Notes: generated by a model from the letters alone, not told the origin. Counted from the stretch's first letter, positions 49,281 through 58,360 are shown. The stretch: 64,000 nucleotides of DNA from JAFAZI01 sp035501255 (GCA_035501255.1 DATJWM010000060.1:21714-85713), one strand, 5' to 3'. A program made the numbers and translations.

Positions 49281-50039
49281 ATGGCGGCCACCTCCGGACA
49301 GCCGACCGGCAACGCCATCGAGGTCAAGAATCTCGGGATCAAGTTCTCCGTCAACCGCCGCCGGCGGCTGGAGTTGAAGAACCTGTTCATCCAGGGGGTG
49401 TCCGCCACCGGCGCCGACTACTGGGCGCTGCGGCACGTGTCGTTCAAGATCGCCAAGGGGGAGTCGGTCGGCGTCGTCGGGCGCAACGGATGTGGCAAGA
49501 GCACGCTGCTCCGGCTGATCGCCGGCGTGATGCTGCCCGACGAGGGTCAGATCAGGGTCGACGGCGGCGTCGGAGCGATGATCGAACTCTCTGCGGGGTT
49601 TGTGAGTGACCTCACCGCCCGGGAGAACGTCTACCTGATCTCCTCGCTGCACGGTTTCACCCGGGAGCAGACCGACGAACGCTTCGACGAGATCATGAAG
49701 TGGGCAGGGGTCGCGCGGTTCGTCGATACGCCGGTGGGCCACTTTTCGAGTGGGATGCGGGCGCGCCTCGCATTCTCCATCGTGACCCGGATGGAGGAGC
49801 CGATCCTGCTCGTCGACGAGGTGCTCGCGGTCGGTGACAAGGCGTTCAAGCGCAAGTGCGGCGTCGTCATCGACGGGATCCTCAACGAGGGCCGGACCAT
49901 GCTCCTGGTGTCCCACAACGAGAACGACCTGCGGCGGTGGTGCACGCGCGGGATCTACCTGCGACGTGACGAGAAGCTGGTCGAGGGCCCGATCGAGGAC
50001 ATTCTCGATCTCTACCTCAGCGATGACGACGGCACGTGA
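49281..50039 (+). CDS. ABC transporter ATP-binding protein, polysaccharide exporter (Wzt/TagH type)
   Basis: A 252-aa ATPase. The Walker A motif is GRNGCGKSTLLRLIAGV (near residue 70), the signature is HFSSGMRARLAFSI (degenerate SSGM as in TagH/Wzt), Walker B is PILLVDEVLAVGD, and the H-loop is MLLVSHNEND. The extended N-terminal segment with KNLFIQGVSATGADYWALRHVSF and the lack of a Wzt-type C-terminal sugar-binding domain fit teichoic-acid-type exporters. ATG 49281 preferred; GTG 49275 would overlap the permease stop. Confidence 0.9.
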   Translation: MAATSGQPTGNAIEVKNLGIKFSVNRRRRLELKNLFIQGVSATGADYWALRHVSFKIAKGESVGVVGRNGCGKSTLLRLIAGVMLPDEGQIRVDGGVGAMIELSAGFVSDLTARENVYLISSLHGFTREQTDERFDEIMKWAGVARFVDTPVGHFSSGMRARLAFSIVTRMEEPILLVDEVLAVGDKAFKRKCGVVIDGILNEGRTMLLVSHNENDLRRWCTRGIYLRRDEKLVEGPIEDILDLYLSDDDGT

Positions 50040-50070
50040 GGGCGGGACCGCACCCGGCCCGGAGGTGGGC

Positions 50071-50856
50071 GTGACCTCGCCGGCGCGGCCGAGTCTGGCC
50101 GAGCTGCGTGCCGTGTCGCAGCCGGACTCGGTGGTCGGCCGGGCGAGCGCCGAGCACTGGGCGGGCCGGCTCTACATGCGGCACCTGTCGGTCTATCTGA
50201 CCCGGCTTCTCGTCCCGACCAGGGTGAGCGCCGACGCAGTCACCTGGATGCTGATCGTCACCGGGATCGCCGCGGTCGCGGTTCTCACCGTCCCGTATTG
50301 GTGGACGGCGTTGATCGCGGTGCTGCTGATCCAGCTCCAGGGCTACCTCGACTGCGTCGACGGTGAGCTCGCTCGTTGGCGCGGCCAGACCGGACCGCTC
50401 GGGATCTATCTCGATCGGATCGCCCACTACGTCACCGACGCCGGGCTGGTGGCTGCCGTCGGCGTTCACGCCGACGGCGGGTTGACCTCGATCGGCGCCT
50501 GGACGACGGTCGGGTTGGCGGGCTCGTTCTTCGTCCTGATCAGCAAGTCGGAGACCGACCTGGTCCACACTGCGCGCGCTCTGTCCGGTCGGCCGCCGGT
50601 CACGGACACCGTCAGCGTGGCCGTTCCTCGGGCGGGAGCGATCCGCCGGTTGCGCGCGATGGCCCGCCGGATCCCGTTCAACCGGGCGTTGCTCGCCATG
50701 GAGCTGACGTTCCTCGCGTTCCTCGCCTCGGTCATCGACGCGTGTCAGGGCACCCTGACCGCGATGCAGGTGCTCAGCGTCGCGCTCCTCGCGGTCGCCA
50801 TCATCGTGGCGGTCGGCCACCTCGCGTCCATCATCACCTCGGACCGCATGCGGTGA
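50071..50856 (+). CDS. CDP-alcohol phosphatidyltransferase family membrane protein
   Basis: A 261-aa protein with five to six helices and the CDP-alcohol phosphotransferase motif D94-x2-D97-G-x2-A-R-x8-G-x3-D115-x3-His119 (LDCVDGELARW, then GIYLDRIAHYVTD). The final position is normally Asp, the catalytic base; His here departs from the classical pattern, although similar sequences may form a subgroup. The enzyme would transfer a phospho-alcohol from a CDP-linked donor to a membrane acceptor, starting or modifying the surface polymer. GTG 50071 follows GGAGG by five bases; an upstream ATG at 50023 overlaps the ATPase gene. Confidence 0.85.
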   Translation: MTSPARPSLAELRAVSQPDSVVGRASAEHWAGRLYMRHLSVYLTRLLVPTRVSADAVTWMLIVTGIAAVAVLTVPYWWTALIAVLLIQLQGYLDCVDGELARWRGQTGPLGIYLDRIAHYVTDAGLVAAVGVHADGGLTSIGAWTTVGLAGSFFVLISKSETDLVHTARALSGRPPVTDTVSVAVPRAGAIRRLRAMARRIPFNRALLAMELTFLAFLASVIDACQGTLTAMQVLSVALLAVAIIVAVGHLASIITSDRMR

Positions 50857-51734
50857 GCACCCCTGGGCGGGTAGGCGTGGTCGTGCTCACTCAGGGTCGC
50901 CGACCGGCCGAACTCGCTCGGGCCCTCGACAGCGTGGCCCGACAGACCGGCGTCGAGACCGATGTGGTCGTCGTCGGCAACGGTTGGGATCCCGTGGCGG
51001 CGCAGGCTCCGCTCGGCCCCGGGGTGCGGTCGGTCTTCCTGCCGGACAACGTGGGGATCCCGGCCGGCCGCAACCGCGGAGTCGGCTCGGTCGCCGGGGA
51101 GTATCTGTTGTTCCTCGACGACGACGCCTGGCTCGGATCCGAGGATTTCTTGCGCCGCGCGATCGAGCTGTTCGGTTCGGATCCGGGGATCGGACTGATC
51201 CAACCGCGGGTGGTCGACCCGGACACCGGTACGGCGCGGCACTGGATCCCGCGCATGCGCAAGGGTGAGGCGACGGAGTCCGGGAACGTCTTCTCGTGCT
51301 GGGAGGGCGCGGTTGTCCTGCCGCGGGACGTCTTCGAGGCGGTGGGTGGCTGGGCGGACCCGTTCTTCTACGCCCACGAGGGGATCGAGCTCGCCTGGCG
51401 GGTGTGGGATCAGGGTCGCCGCGCCTGGTACGCCGGAGCCCTCGTGGCCAATCACCCCCGGGTCGAGCAAACCCGGCACGCCGACTACTACCGGCTCAAC
51501 GCCCGCAACCGAGTGTGGCTCGCGCGCCGCAACCTTCCGATCGTGGTTGTTCCGGTCTACGTCGGGACCTGGACCTGCGTCCAGATCGTGCGGTGGGCGA
51601 GACGCCCATCGATCCTGCGGGCGTGGTTCGCGGGCTGGCAAGAGGGCTGGCGAACCGATCCGGGCGAACGGCGACCGATCGGCTGGCACACGGTCATTCG
51701 GATGGCGCTCGCGGGCCGACCACCGGTCGTGTAG
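50853..51734 (+). CDS. family 2 glycosyltransferase (GT-A)
   Basis: A 293-aa glycosyltransferase. The start VGVVVLTQGRRPAELARALDSV is the nucleotide-sugar-binding strand-helix, GIPAGRNRGVGSVAGEYLLFLDDDAWLGSEDF carries the metal-binding Asp-Asp-Asp triplet, and the catalytic-loop region is DPFFYAHEGIELAWRVW. No membrane helices are evident. Substrates are unknown; context points to a sugar added to a surface polymer or its linkage unit. GTG 50853 overlaps the CDP-alcohol transferase stop by four bases. Confidence 0.88.
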   Translation: MSTPGRVGVVVLTQGRRPAELARALDSVARQTGVETDVVVVGNGWDPVAAQAPLGPGVRSVFLPDNVGIPAGRNRGVGSVAGEYLLFLDDDAWLGSEDFLRRAIELFGSDPGIGLIQPRVVDPDTGTARHWIPRMRKGEATESGNVFSCWEGAVVLPRDVFEAVGGWADPFFYAHEGIELAWRVWDQGRRAWYAGALVANHPRVEQTRHADYYRLNARNRVWLARRNLPIVVVPVYVGTWTCVQIVRWARRPSILRAWFAGWQEGWRTDPGERRPIGWHTVIRMALAGRPPVV

Positions 51735-51807
51735 ACCGCGGGCGGCGGAGCCTCGGCGGTGCGGAGTCCGGGGCCGCGGCCCCCACGGACGGTAGGCTGC
51801 GGCGGTC

Positions 51808-53304
51808 ATGGAACCGCACGACAGGAGGCGCCGTACCGTCGCCGTCGTCCTCGCCGGAGGCGTCGGGACGCGGGTCGGTCTCGGAACGCCGAAGCAGCTG
51901 CTCCGGATCGCCGGGAAGCCGATCATCGAGCACACCCTGGCGGCCTTCGAGGCGGCCACCGACGTCGACGAGGTCATCGTCATGATGACACCCGGCTACG
52001 TCGGTGACATCGAGGCGATCGTCGAGCAGCGCGGGCTGCGCAAGGTGACCGCGGTTCTCGAAGGCGGCGAGACCCGCAACGACACGACCTGGCTCGCCCT
52101 CGAGCAACTCGGCACGCGGGAGTGCAACGTCCTCTTCCACGACGCCGTGCGGCCGCTCATCACCCAGCGGATCGTGCGCGAGTGCGTCAACGCCCTCCGC
52201 ACCTACGAAGCCGTGGACGTCGCGATTCCCTCGGCCGACACGATCGTCGTCGTCGAGGGTTCGGTCATCACCGCCATTCCGGACCGCGCCGCGCTGCGCC
52301 GCGGCCAGACCCCGCAGGCCTTCCGGCTCGCCACGATCCGCCGGGCCTACGAGCTCGCCCGCCAGGACCCGAACTTTGCCGCGACCGACGATTGCAGCGT
52401 CGTCCTCCGCTACTTGCCCGACGTCGACATCCACGTCGTTGAGGGCTCCGAGCACAACCTGAAGGTGACCGCGCCCGTCGACCTGTTCATCGCCGACAAG
52501 CTCTTTCAGCTCAGCTCCTCTACCGTCGAGAGACTCTCGAGTCCGGCCGAGTACGCCGAACACCTCCGTGGCCGGGTCGCCGTGGTCTTCGGTGGGAGCT
52601 ATGGCATCGGTCACGAGACCGCCGCGCTGCTCGAGGGCTATGGCGCGACGGTGCATTCCTTCAGCCGCACCACCACGAGCACCCACGTGGAGGACCCCGC
52701 CGACGTGGCGGCCGCGCTCGCCCGCGCCCATGGCGAGAGCGGCCGGATCGACTACATCGTCGTCACGGCCGGGGTGCTGAACATCGGCCCGCTCAGCGAG
52801 GTCGACGACGGCGTTGTCGCGGAGTCGATCGCGGTCAACTACACCGCACCCGTCCAGATCGCCCGGCTCGGCTTCCCCTACCTCGAGGAGACCAAGGGCA
52901 ACCTGCTGTTGTTCACCTCGAGCAGCTACACCCGCGGTCGGGCGAACTACAGCCTCTACTCCTCCTCGAAGGCCGCGGTCGTGAACCTGACGCAGGCGCT
53001 CGCCGAGGAGTGGAGCGCGCACGGCGTGCGGGTCAACTGCGTGAATCCGGAGCGGACGGCGACGCCGATGCGCACGAAGGCGTTCGGGGTCGAGCCCGCG
53101 GGCGACCTGCTCGATGCGACCGAGGTGGCTCGCACCTCGGTCGACGTACTCGTCGCGGACGTGACCGGACAGGTGATCGACGTACGCCGGCCGGTCCAGG
53201 CGGTGGGCGGCGGGCAAGGTACCGCTGAGGCCGTTGCGGCGCAAGTCGAGCTCCAGGAGGCCGCGGCAGCCGACGAGGCTGCCCGGCAACACGGCGCGTC
53301 GTGA
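51808..53304 (+). CDS. bifunctional cytidylyltransferase-reductase (IspD-like + SDR), probable CDP-ribitol synthesis
   Basis: A 498-aa fusion. Residues ~10-235 form an IspD/TarI-like cytidylyltransferase (LAGGVGTRVGLGTPKQLL, FHDAVRPLITQ, RRGQTPQAFR, EGSEHNLKVTAPVDL). Residues ~255-465 form a short-chain dehydrogenase (GGSYGIG at 262-268, NYTAP, Ser in LLFTSSSY, catalytic Tyr384-x3-Lys388). The same pairing is known in Haemophilus Bcs1, where ribulose-5-P is reduced and activated to CDP-ribitol. IspD of the MEP pathway is never fused this way, so that role is unlikely. ATG 51808 has TAGGCT nine bases upstream. It overlaps the next gene by four bases. Confidence 0.85.
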   Translation: MEPHDRRRRTVAVVLAGGVGTRVGLGTPKQLLRIAGKPIIEHTLAAFEAATDVDEVIVMMTPGYVGDIEAIVEQRGLRKVTAVLEGGETRNDTTWLALEQLGTRECNVLFHDAVRPLITQRIVRECVNALRTYEAVDVAIPSADTIVVVEGSVITAIPDRAALRRGQTPQAFRLATIRRAYELARQDPNFAATDDCSVVLRYLPDVDIHVVEGSEHNLKVTAPVDLFIADKLFQLSSSTVERLSSPAEYAEHLRGRVAVVFGGSYGIGHETAALLEGYGATVHSFSRTTTSTHVEDPADVAAALARAHGESGRIDYIVVTAGVLNIGPLSEVDDGVVAESIAVNYTAPVQIARLGFPYLEETKGNLLLFTSSSYTRGRANYSLYSSSKAAVVNLTQALAEEWSAHGVRVNCVNPERTATPMRTKAFGVEPAGDLLDATEVARTSVDVLVADVTGQVIDVRRPVQAVGGGQGTAEAVAAQVELQEAAAADEAARQHGAS

Positions 53305-55112
53305 CCGAAGAGCGCGCGCTGGACGTCTCGGACTCGGGGGGCGAGGAGGGCGGCCGAGGGCAAAATTTCGCCCCGCGCCCGACCGGTCTGCTGGTACTGC
53401 TGTGCTACGGGCTCCTACCGATCGCGGGCGTGTTCGGGCTGCCGGTCCTCGCGCTCGTGCTCGTGGTGGTCACCCAAGCGCTCGACCTGCTCGTGGTCGC
53501 CGAGGTGCCCGACGTACGCGTCGCGCTCGCGCGTGGCCAATTCGGGATCGCGACGCGCACCGTCGCTCGCGAGGCCTCGGTTGTCTTGCTGGTGTTTGCC
53601 TCGGCGTGGACCGACCGCGCCAACATCCGGGCGACCGCCGTGCTCGTGCTCGCCGTGGCCGGGTTGCGCGTTGCCTACCAGCTGCTGCTCGTGCTGGTGC
53701 GCCGTCGCTCGGTCCTTCCGGTGGAGACCCGCAACATCGACCTCAGCGGAATCCGCCCACCTCCGAGCCTTCCGGACGTGATGAAGCGCCAGCTGTCGGA
53801 GCGACTTCACCTGCTGTCCGCGATCGCCCTCGTCGGAGCCGTGATCGCGGTCATGGCGAAGCAACCGCCGATCGGGTACGCGATCGTGGGCGCCGTCGTG
53901 GCGGTCGAGCTGGCGGGTGTCCTTGCCGCCGGGTTGTGGTTGGTCCGCTCTCGGGGGTCCCTCGTGCGCGAGCGTTACCTCGCCGAGGTTCACCGGCGAG
54001 TGCTGCGCGATGCCCCGGAGGTGATGCTCTACCACACCGGCACGATCGACTCGGTCCATCAGGTGGACATGTGGCTGCGCGCGTGTGAACGGCTCAACCG
54101 GCCGGTGCTCGTCGTCCTGCGCGAGCGGCTCTACGAGCCGGACCTGGCGCGGACCACGTTGCCCGTCGCGTGCATTCCCGATGCGGTGGACTTCATGACC
54201 TTCACGCTGCCCTCGGTCCGGGTGGCGCTCTACACCGCGAATGTCGGGAAGACGATCCATATGCTTCGCGAACCCGGGGTGTGCCACGTCTTCATCGGGC
54301 ACGGTGACAGCGACAAGACCGCGTCGTTCAACCCGTTCAGCCGGGTGTACACGCAGGTGTGGGTGGCGGGTGAGGCGGGCCGGGATCGCTACCGCCGAGC
54401 GGCGGTGGGCGTTCGGGACGAGGACATCGTCGAGGTCGGCCGGCCGCAGCTCGAGCACATCGCGGTCGCGACCGAACCGATCGGGGACCGACCGATGACC
54501 GTGCTCTACGCCCCGACTTGGGAGGGCTGGACGGGCGACCCGGCGCATACGTCCTTGATTCGCACCGGACCCGCTCTGGTCGAGCGACTGGTCCGCCTCA
54601 CCGGTGTTCGGGTTCTGTACAAGCCGCACCCGTTCACCGGCACCGTCAGCCGGGATGCCGCCGCGGCCGATGCCCGGATTCGTAGCGTGCTGTCCCGGGC
54701 CGGGGGAGGGCACACAACGATCGCCGGCAGCGCGCCGACGATCTATGAGTGCTTCAACGACGCGGACCTGTTGGTCGCGGATATCTCGAGCGTCCTGTCC
54801 GACTTCATCTTCAGCGAGAAGCCCTACGTCGTGGCGAACCTCACCGGACGCTCCGAGGAGGAGTTCCGGGCGGCGTACCCCAGCGCCAGCAAGGCCTACC
54901 TGCTCGACCCGGCGGGTGAGCGGATCGGCGCCATCATCGACCTGGTGCGCGACGGCGACCCGCTGGCGGCCGAGCGGCGGCAGCTCAAGCACTACCTGCT
55001 CGGCCCGGACGAACCCGACGCGATGACCCGGTTCGCGGCCGCGGTCGACGCCGCGTACGACGAGGCGGTCGCGGCGTCCCCGACCCGGATCGCGGCCGGC
55101 CGCGAGGACTAA
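53301..55112 (+). CDS. CDP-glycerol/CDP-ribitol polyol-phosphate transferase (TagF/TarL-like)
   Basis: A 603-aa protein. The first ~225 residues hold about four to six hydrophobic segments. The remainder is a glycerophosphotransferase-type GT-B domain with IGHGDSDKTASFNPFSRVYTQVWV (conserved HGxxxK), VLYAPTWEGW, and ADLLVADISSVLSDFIF near the end. It would polymerise polyol-phosphate units onto the linkage unit on the membrane. The adjacent bifunctional CDP-ribitol-type synthase suggests ribitol-phosphate as the substrate. GTG 53301 overlaps the preceding gene by four bases. It shares motifs with the second copy at 58361. Confidence 0.85.
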   Translation: MTEERALDVSDSGGEEGGRGQNFAPRPTGLLVLLCYGLLPIAGVFGLPVLALVLVVVTQALDLLVVAEVPDVRVALARGQFGIATRTVAREASVVLLVFASAWTDRANIRATAVLVLAVAGLRVAYQLLLVLVRRRSVLPVETRNIDLSGIRPPPSLPDVMKRQLSERLHLLSAIALVGAVIAVMAKQPPIGYAIVGAVVAVELAGVLAAGLWLVRSRGSLVRERYLAEVHRRVLRDAPEVMLYHTGTIDSVHQVDMWLRACERLNRPVLVVLRERLYEPDLARTTLPVACIPDAVDFMTFTLPSVRVALYTANVGKTIHMLREPGVCHVFIGHGDSDKTASFNPFSRVYTQVWVAGEAGRDRYRRAAVGVRDEDIVEVGRPQLEHIAVATEPIGDRPMTVLYAPTWEGWTGDPAHTSLIRTGPALVERLVRLTGVRVLYKPHPFTGTVSRDAAAADARIRSVLSRAGGGHTTIAGSAPTIYECFNDADLLVADISSVLSDFIFSEKPYVVANLTGRSEEEFRAAYPSASKAYLLDPAGERIGAIIDLVRDGDPLAAERRQLKHYLLGPDEPDAMTRFAAAVDAAYDEAVAASPTRIAAGRED

Positions 55113-55119
55113 CCCGGGG

Positions 55120-55320
55120 TCAGGCCTTGGTTCGGGTTCCTTTGACGAGCCCGCTTGCTACCCAGGCGGGCAGCGGTGTGCGCAGCGGCTCCGGGCCGGC
55201 TTCGCCGCCGGGTCGGGTGCTCAGGACGGCGACGAGCGCGGCCACCTCCTCAGGCGTCGGCTCGCCGCCGCGCACCACCCGTAGCAACGGCGGCGCGGTC
55301 GGCTCCGGCTCCGTGGTCAT
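55120..55320 (-). CDS. accE: acyl-CoA carboxylase epsilon subunit
   Basis: A 66-aa small subunit: PLLRVVRGGEPTPEEVAALVAVL, then an LPAWVASGLVKG end, the pattern of actinobacterial AccE proteins. Epsilon subunits stabilise or activate the AccA-AccD core. ATG 55320 overlaps the beta subunit stop (ATGA), so the two are translationally coupled. Convergent with the polymerase gene (seven bases apart). Confidence 0.88.
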   Translation of the reverse strand: MTTEPEPTAPPLLRVVRGGEPTPEEVAALVAVLSTRPGGEAGPEPLRTPLPAWVASGLVKGTRTKA

Positions 55321-56903
55321 AGCGGGATGTTCCCGTGCTTCTTCGGCGGGAGCGACTCGCGCTTGGTGCGCAGGATGCGCAGTGCCTTGATCACTTCGCG
55401 ACGGGTGGTCGACGGCCGGATGACGGCGTCGACGTAGCCGCGCTCGGCGGCGATGTAGGGGTTGGCGAAGTGGTCCTCGTAGTCGGTGATCAGCTCGCTG
55501 CGCTTGGCATCGGCGTCGTCGGCATCGGCGATGGTGCGCCGATGCAGAATGTTGACCGCGCCCTGCGCGCCCATGACCGCGATCTCGGCCGTTGGCCAGG
55601 CGAGGTTGATGTCGGCCCGAAGGTGTTTGGATCCCATCACGTCGTACGCGCCGCCATAGGCCTTGCGGGTGATGACGGTGACCTTGGGCACGGTGGCTTC
55701 CGCGTAGGCGTACAGCAGCTTCGCGCCCCGCCGGATGATGCCGTTCCACTCCTGCGCCGTGCCGGGCAGGAATCCCGGTACGTCGACGAAGGTCAACACC
55801 GGCACGTTGAACGCGTCGCAGGTGCGCACGAAGCGGGCCGCCTTCTCCGAGGCGTCGATGTCGAGTGTCCCGGCGTACTGCATCGGCTGGTTGGCGACCA
55901 CTCCCACGGAGTGGCCGTCGACTCGGCCGAACCCGCACACGATGTTCGGCGCGAAGAGCGCATGGACCTGAAGGAAGTCCGCGTCGTCAAGGACGTGTTC
56001 GATGACGGTGGTGATGTCGTAGGGCTGGTTGGCGGAGTCCGGCACGAAGGTGTCGAGGTAGGTGTCCGGCTCGAGTGCGTCGAGGTCTTCCTCGTCGTAG
56101 GACGGTGGCTGTTCCATGTTGTTGCTGGGCAGGAAGGCGAGTAGCGCGCGGGTCAGGTCGAGTGCTTCGGACTCGCCCGCGGACATGAAGTGCGCGACGC
56201 CGGACTTCGAGTTGTGGCTCCGAGCGCCGCCGAGGTCCTCCATCGTCACGTCCTCGCCGGTGACCGTCTTGATCACGTCCGGACCGGTGATGAACATGTG
56301 GGAGGTCTGGTCGACCATGACGATGAAGTCGGTGATCGCGGGCGAATAGACGGCGCCGCCGGCGCACGGACCCATGACGAGCGATACCTGCGGGATCACG
56401 CCCGAGGCCATGACGTTGCGGTAGAAGATCTCCGCGTAGAGGCCGAGCGCGACCACGCCCTCCTGGATCCGGGCACCACCGGAGTCGTTGATCCCTACGA
56501 CGGGACACCCGGTCTTCATCGCGAGGTCCATGACCTTGCAGATCTTCTCGCCGAAGACCTCGCCGAGTGACCCGCCAAAAACGGTGAAGTCCTGGCTGAA
56601 CACGCAGATCTGGCGTCCGTTGACGGTGCCGTAGCCGGTGACCACGCCGTCGCCGTACGGTCGCTCGTCGGCCATCTCGAAGTCGTGGGCGCGGTGGCGC
56701 GCGAGCGCGTCGAGCTCGACGAAGGAGCCCGGGTCGAGCAACAGGTCGATCCGCTCCCGGGCGGTCATCTTGCCGCGGGCGTGCTGCTTGTCGACCGCCC
56801 GCTTCGAGCCGGCGTGCACGGCCTCGTCGATCCGGTGGGTGAGGTCCTCGATCCGACCGGCCGTCGTGTGTGGAGGCGGCGTCTCCTGTGGTTGCGCGCT
56901 CAT
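55317..56903 (-). CDS. accD: acyl-CoA carboxylase beta subunit (carboxyltransferase, AccD5/PccB type)
   Basis: A 528-aa carboxyltransferase of propionyl/acetyl-CoA carboxylase. Motifs: KQHARGKMTARERIDLLLDPGSFVELDAL, VINDSGGARIQEGVVAL, MGPCAGGAVYSPAITDFIVMV, GGARSHNSKSGVAHF, VPGFLPGTAQEWNGIIRRGAKLLYAYAEATVPKVTVITRKAYGGAYDVMGSKHL. All are typical of AccD5. Start ATG 56903 is set by the family N-terminus; TACGCT ends eight bases upstream on the minus strand. Paired with epsilon and divergent from the biotin ligase gene. Confidence 0.96.
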   Translation of the reverse strand: MSAQPQETPPPHTTAGRIEDLTHRIDEAVHAGSKRAVDKQHARGKMTARERIDLLLDPGSFVELDALARHRAHDFEMADERPYGDGVVTGYGTVNGRQICVFSQDFTVFGGSLGEVFGEKICKVMDLAMKTGCPVVGINDSGGARIQEGVVALGLYAEIFYRNVMASGVIPQVSLVMGPCAGGAVYSPAITDFIVMVDQTSHMFITGPDVIKTVTGEDVTMEDLGGARSHNSKSGVAHFMSAGESEALDLTRALLAFLPSNNMEQPPSYDEEDLDALEPDTYLDTFVPDSANQPYDITTVIEHVLDDADFLQVHALFAPNIVCGFGRVDGHSVGVVANQPMQYAGTLDIDASEKAARFVRTCDAFNVPVLTFVDVPGFLPGTAQEWNGIIRRGAKLLYAYAEATVPKVTVITRKAYGGAYDVMGSKHLRADINLAWPTAEIAVMGAQGAVNILHRRTIADADDADAKRSELITDYEDHFANPYIAAERGYVDAVIRPSTTRREVIKALRILRTKRESLPPKKHGNIPL

Positions 56904-56954
56904 GGGCTCGTAGCGTACGGCGCGCGGATCCGGCGTCCGGACGCGCCCGGGCCC

Positions 56955-56960
56955 TACCCT
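56955..56960 (+). promoter_or_regulatory. putative leaderless -10 box of the biotin ligase gene
   Basis: TACCCT ends six bases before GTG 56967, within the 63-base gap between the divergent carboxylase beta and biotin ligase genes. Confidence 0.4.
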
Positions 56961-56966
56961 TCGACG

Positions 56967-57794
56967 GTGACCTCGCAGTGGAGCGATCTGTCGCGACCCC
57001 CGCTGTCGGCGGATCGGCTCCAGCGCGCGCTTGCCGGCGACCGGCTCTGGCACGCGGTGATGGTGGTTGCCAGCACGGAGTCGACGAACGCGCTCGCCGC
57101 CGCCCGTGCCCGCGACGGGGTGCCCGCGGGTCTGGTCATTCTGGCCGAGGAGCAGACGGCTGGACGCGGGCGTCTTGACCGGGTCTGGCAGTCGCCGGCT
57201 CGCGCCGGCGTGTTGATGTCGTTCGTGCTGCGACCCACCACCAGTCCGGGGACCTGGCCGCACCTCCCGCTGATCGCCGGGCTGGCGGCGCTCGAGGCCG
57301 TCATCGCGGTTGCCCACGTCGATGCCGCGCTCAAGTGGCCGAACGACGTCCTGGTCGGCGCCCGCAAGCTGGGAGGGATCCTGACCGAGCGGGTGGATGA
57401 CGCGGTGGTCGTCGGGATCGGCGTGAACGTGTCCACCCGCGCCGAGGAGTTGCCACCCGAGGGTGCGACCAGCCTGGCGCTCGCCGGCGGGGTTACCGAC
57501 CGGGAGCCGCTCGTCAAAGAGATCCTGCGCTCCTTCGGCCGGCGGTACGCCGAGTGGAGCGACAGCGGCGGCCGCGCGAGCGCGGTTCTGCCGGCGTATC
57601 GCGAGCGGTGCGAGACGATAGGACGCGACATCCGGCTCGACCTGCCCGGAGGACGCGCGGCGGTGGGCACGGTGACGAATGTCGACGACGAGGGGCGGCT
57701 GGTCGTGCGGGACGCCGTCGGCGGCGAGGAACACGCCTGGCCGGCAGGCGACGTCGTCCACATCCGCGCGCCGACCGAGGGGGACCGACTCTGA
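56967..57794 (+). CDS. birA: biotin-[acetyl-CoA-carboxylase] ligase
   Basis: A 275-aa ligase that attaches biotin to Lys547 of the carboxylase alpha subunit. Visible: TESTNALAAARARDGVPAGLVILAEEQTAGRGRLDRVWQSP (the GRGR biotinyl-AMP loop), ALKWPNDVLVGARKLGGILTE, and GIGVNVSTRAEELP. The C-terminal SH3-like domain (VGTVTNVDDEGRLVVRD) is present. No N-terminal DNA-binding domain, so it is not a BirA repressor. Its TGA overlaps the PH-domain gene ATG by one base (TGATG). Confidence 0.95.
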   Translation: MTSQWSDLSRPPLSADRLQRALAGDRLWHAVMVVASTESTNALAAARARDGVPAGLVILAEEQTAGRGRLDRVWQSPARAGVLMSFVLRPTTSPGTWPHLPLIAGLAALEAVIAVAHVDAALKWPNDVLVGARKLGGILTERVDDAVVVGIGVNVSTRAEELPPEGATSLALAGGVTDREPLVKEILRSFGRRYAEWSDSGGRASAVLPAYRERCETIGRDIRLDLPGGRAAVGTVTNVDDEGRLVVRDAVGGEEHAWPAGDVVHIRAPTEGDRL

Positions 57795-58297
57795 TGGCAT
57801 TCCCGCAGAGCATTCTCGATGCCGGCGAGGTGGTGGTGCGCAGCATGCGTCCGCACTGGCGTCGGCTGGTGTTCCCGGTTCTGCTTCTTCCGGTCGTCGT
57901 GGGCTTCGGAACCTACGGCATCCTCACGCTTCGCCGGCATGGCGCGGCCGGTCGGGATGGCGGCTGGGTGGCCCTCGCGATCGGGCTGCTGATCCTCGCC
58001 CGCTGGACGTTGCGGCCCTTCCTGTTCTGGCTCTCCACCCGCTACTGCCTGACCAACCGCCGGGTCCTCATGCGAAGCGGGGTTCTGTCGCGCAGCGGGC
58101 GAGACATTCCGCTGACCCGGATCAACGACGTCTCCTTCCAGCGCACGCTCGTGGAGCGGTTCTTCGGATCCGGCACGTTGACGATCGAGTCCGCGGGTGA
58201 GCGCGGTCAGGTCGCGATCAAGGACGTGCCGCAGGTCGAGGCCGTCCAGCGCGACATCTACCGGCTCGTCGAGGCCGAGACGCAGCGGCTGCGCTGA
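57794..58297 (+). CDS. PH-domain (bPH2/YdbT-like) membrane protein
   Basis: A 167-aa protein with two hydrophobic segments (LVFPVLLLPVVVGFGTYGILTL; GGWVALAIGLLILARWTL) followed by a bacterial PH-like domain: FWLSTRYCLTNRRVLMRSGVLSRSGRDIPLTRINDVSFQ, then GSGTLTIESAGERGQVAIKDVP. This is a common actinobacterial neighbour of the biotin ligase gene; the function is unknown. ATG 57794 overlaps the ligase stop by one base. Confidence 0.88.
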   Translation: MAFPQSILDAGEVVVRSMRPHWRRLVFPVLLLPVVVGFGTYGILTLRRHGAAGRDGGWVALAIGLLILARWTLRPFLFWLSTRYCLTNRRVLMRSGVLSRSGRDIPLTRINDVSFQRTLVERFFGSGTLTIESAGERGQVAIKDVPQVEAVQRDIYRLVEAETQRLR

Positions 58298-58360
58298 TCG
58301 TCGCGGTGACGCGCGGGTCGGCGCGAGCAGGATTCACCCGCCGTCGGTTTGAATGGTGGT

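Noticed and set aside
51808..53304. ispD of the MEP isoprenoid pathway
   Set aside because: The cytidylyltransferase is fused to a short-chain reductase and sits in a polymer cluster, matching the CDP-ribitol type rather than IspD.
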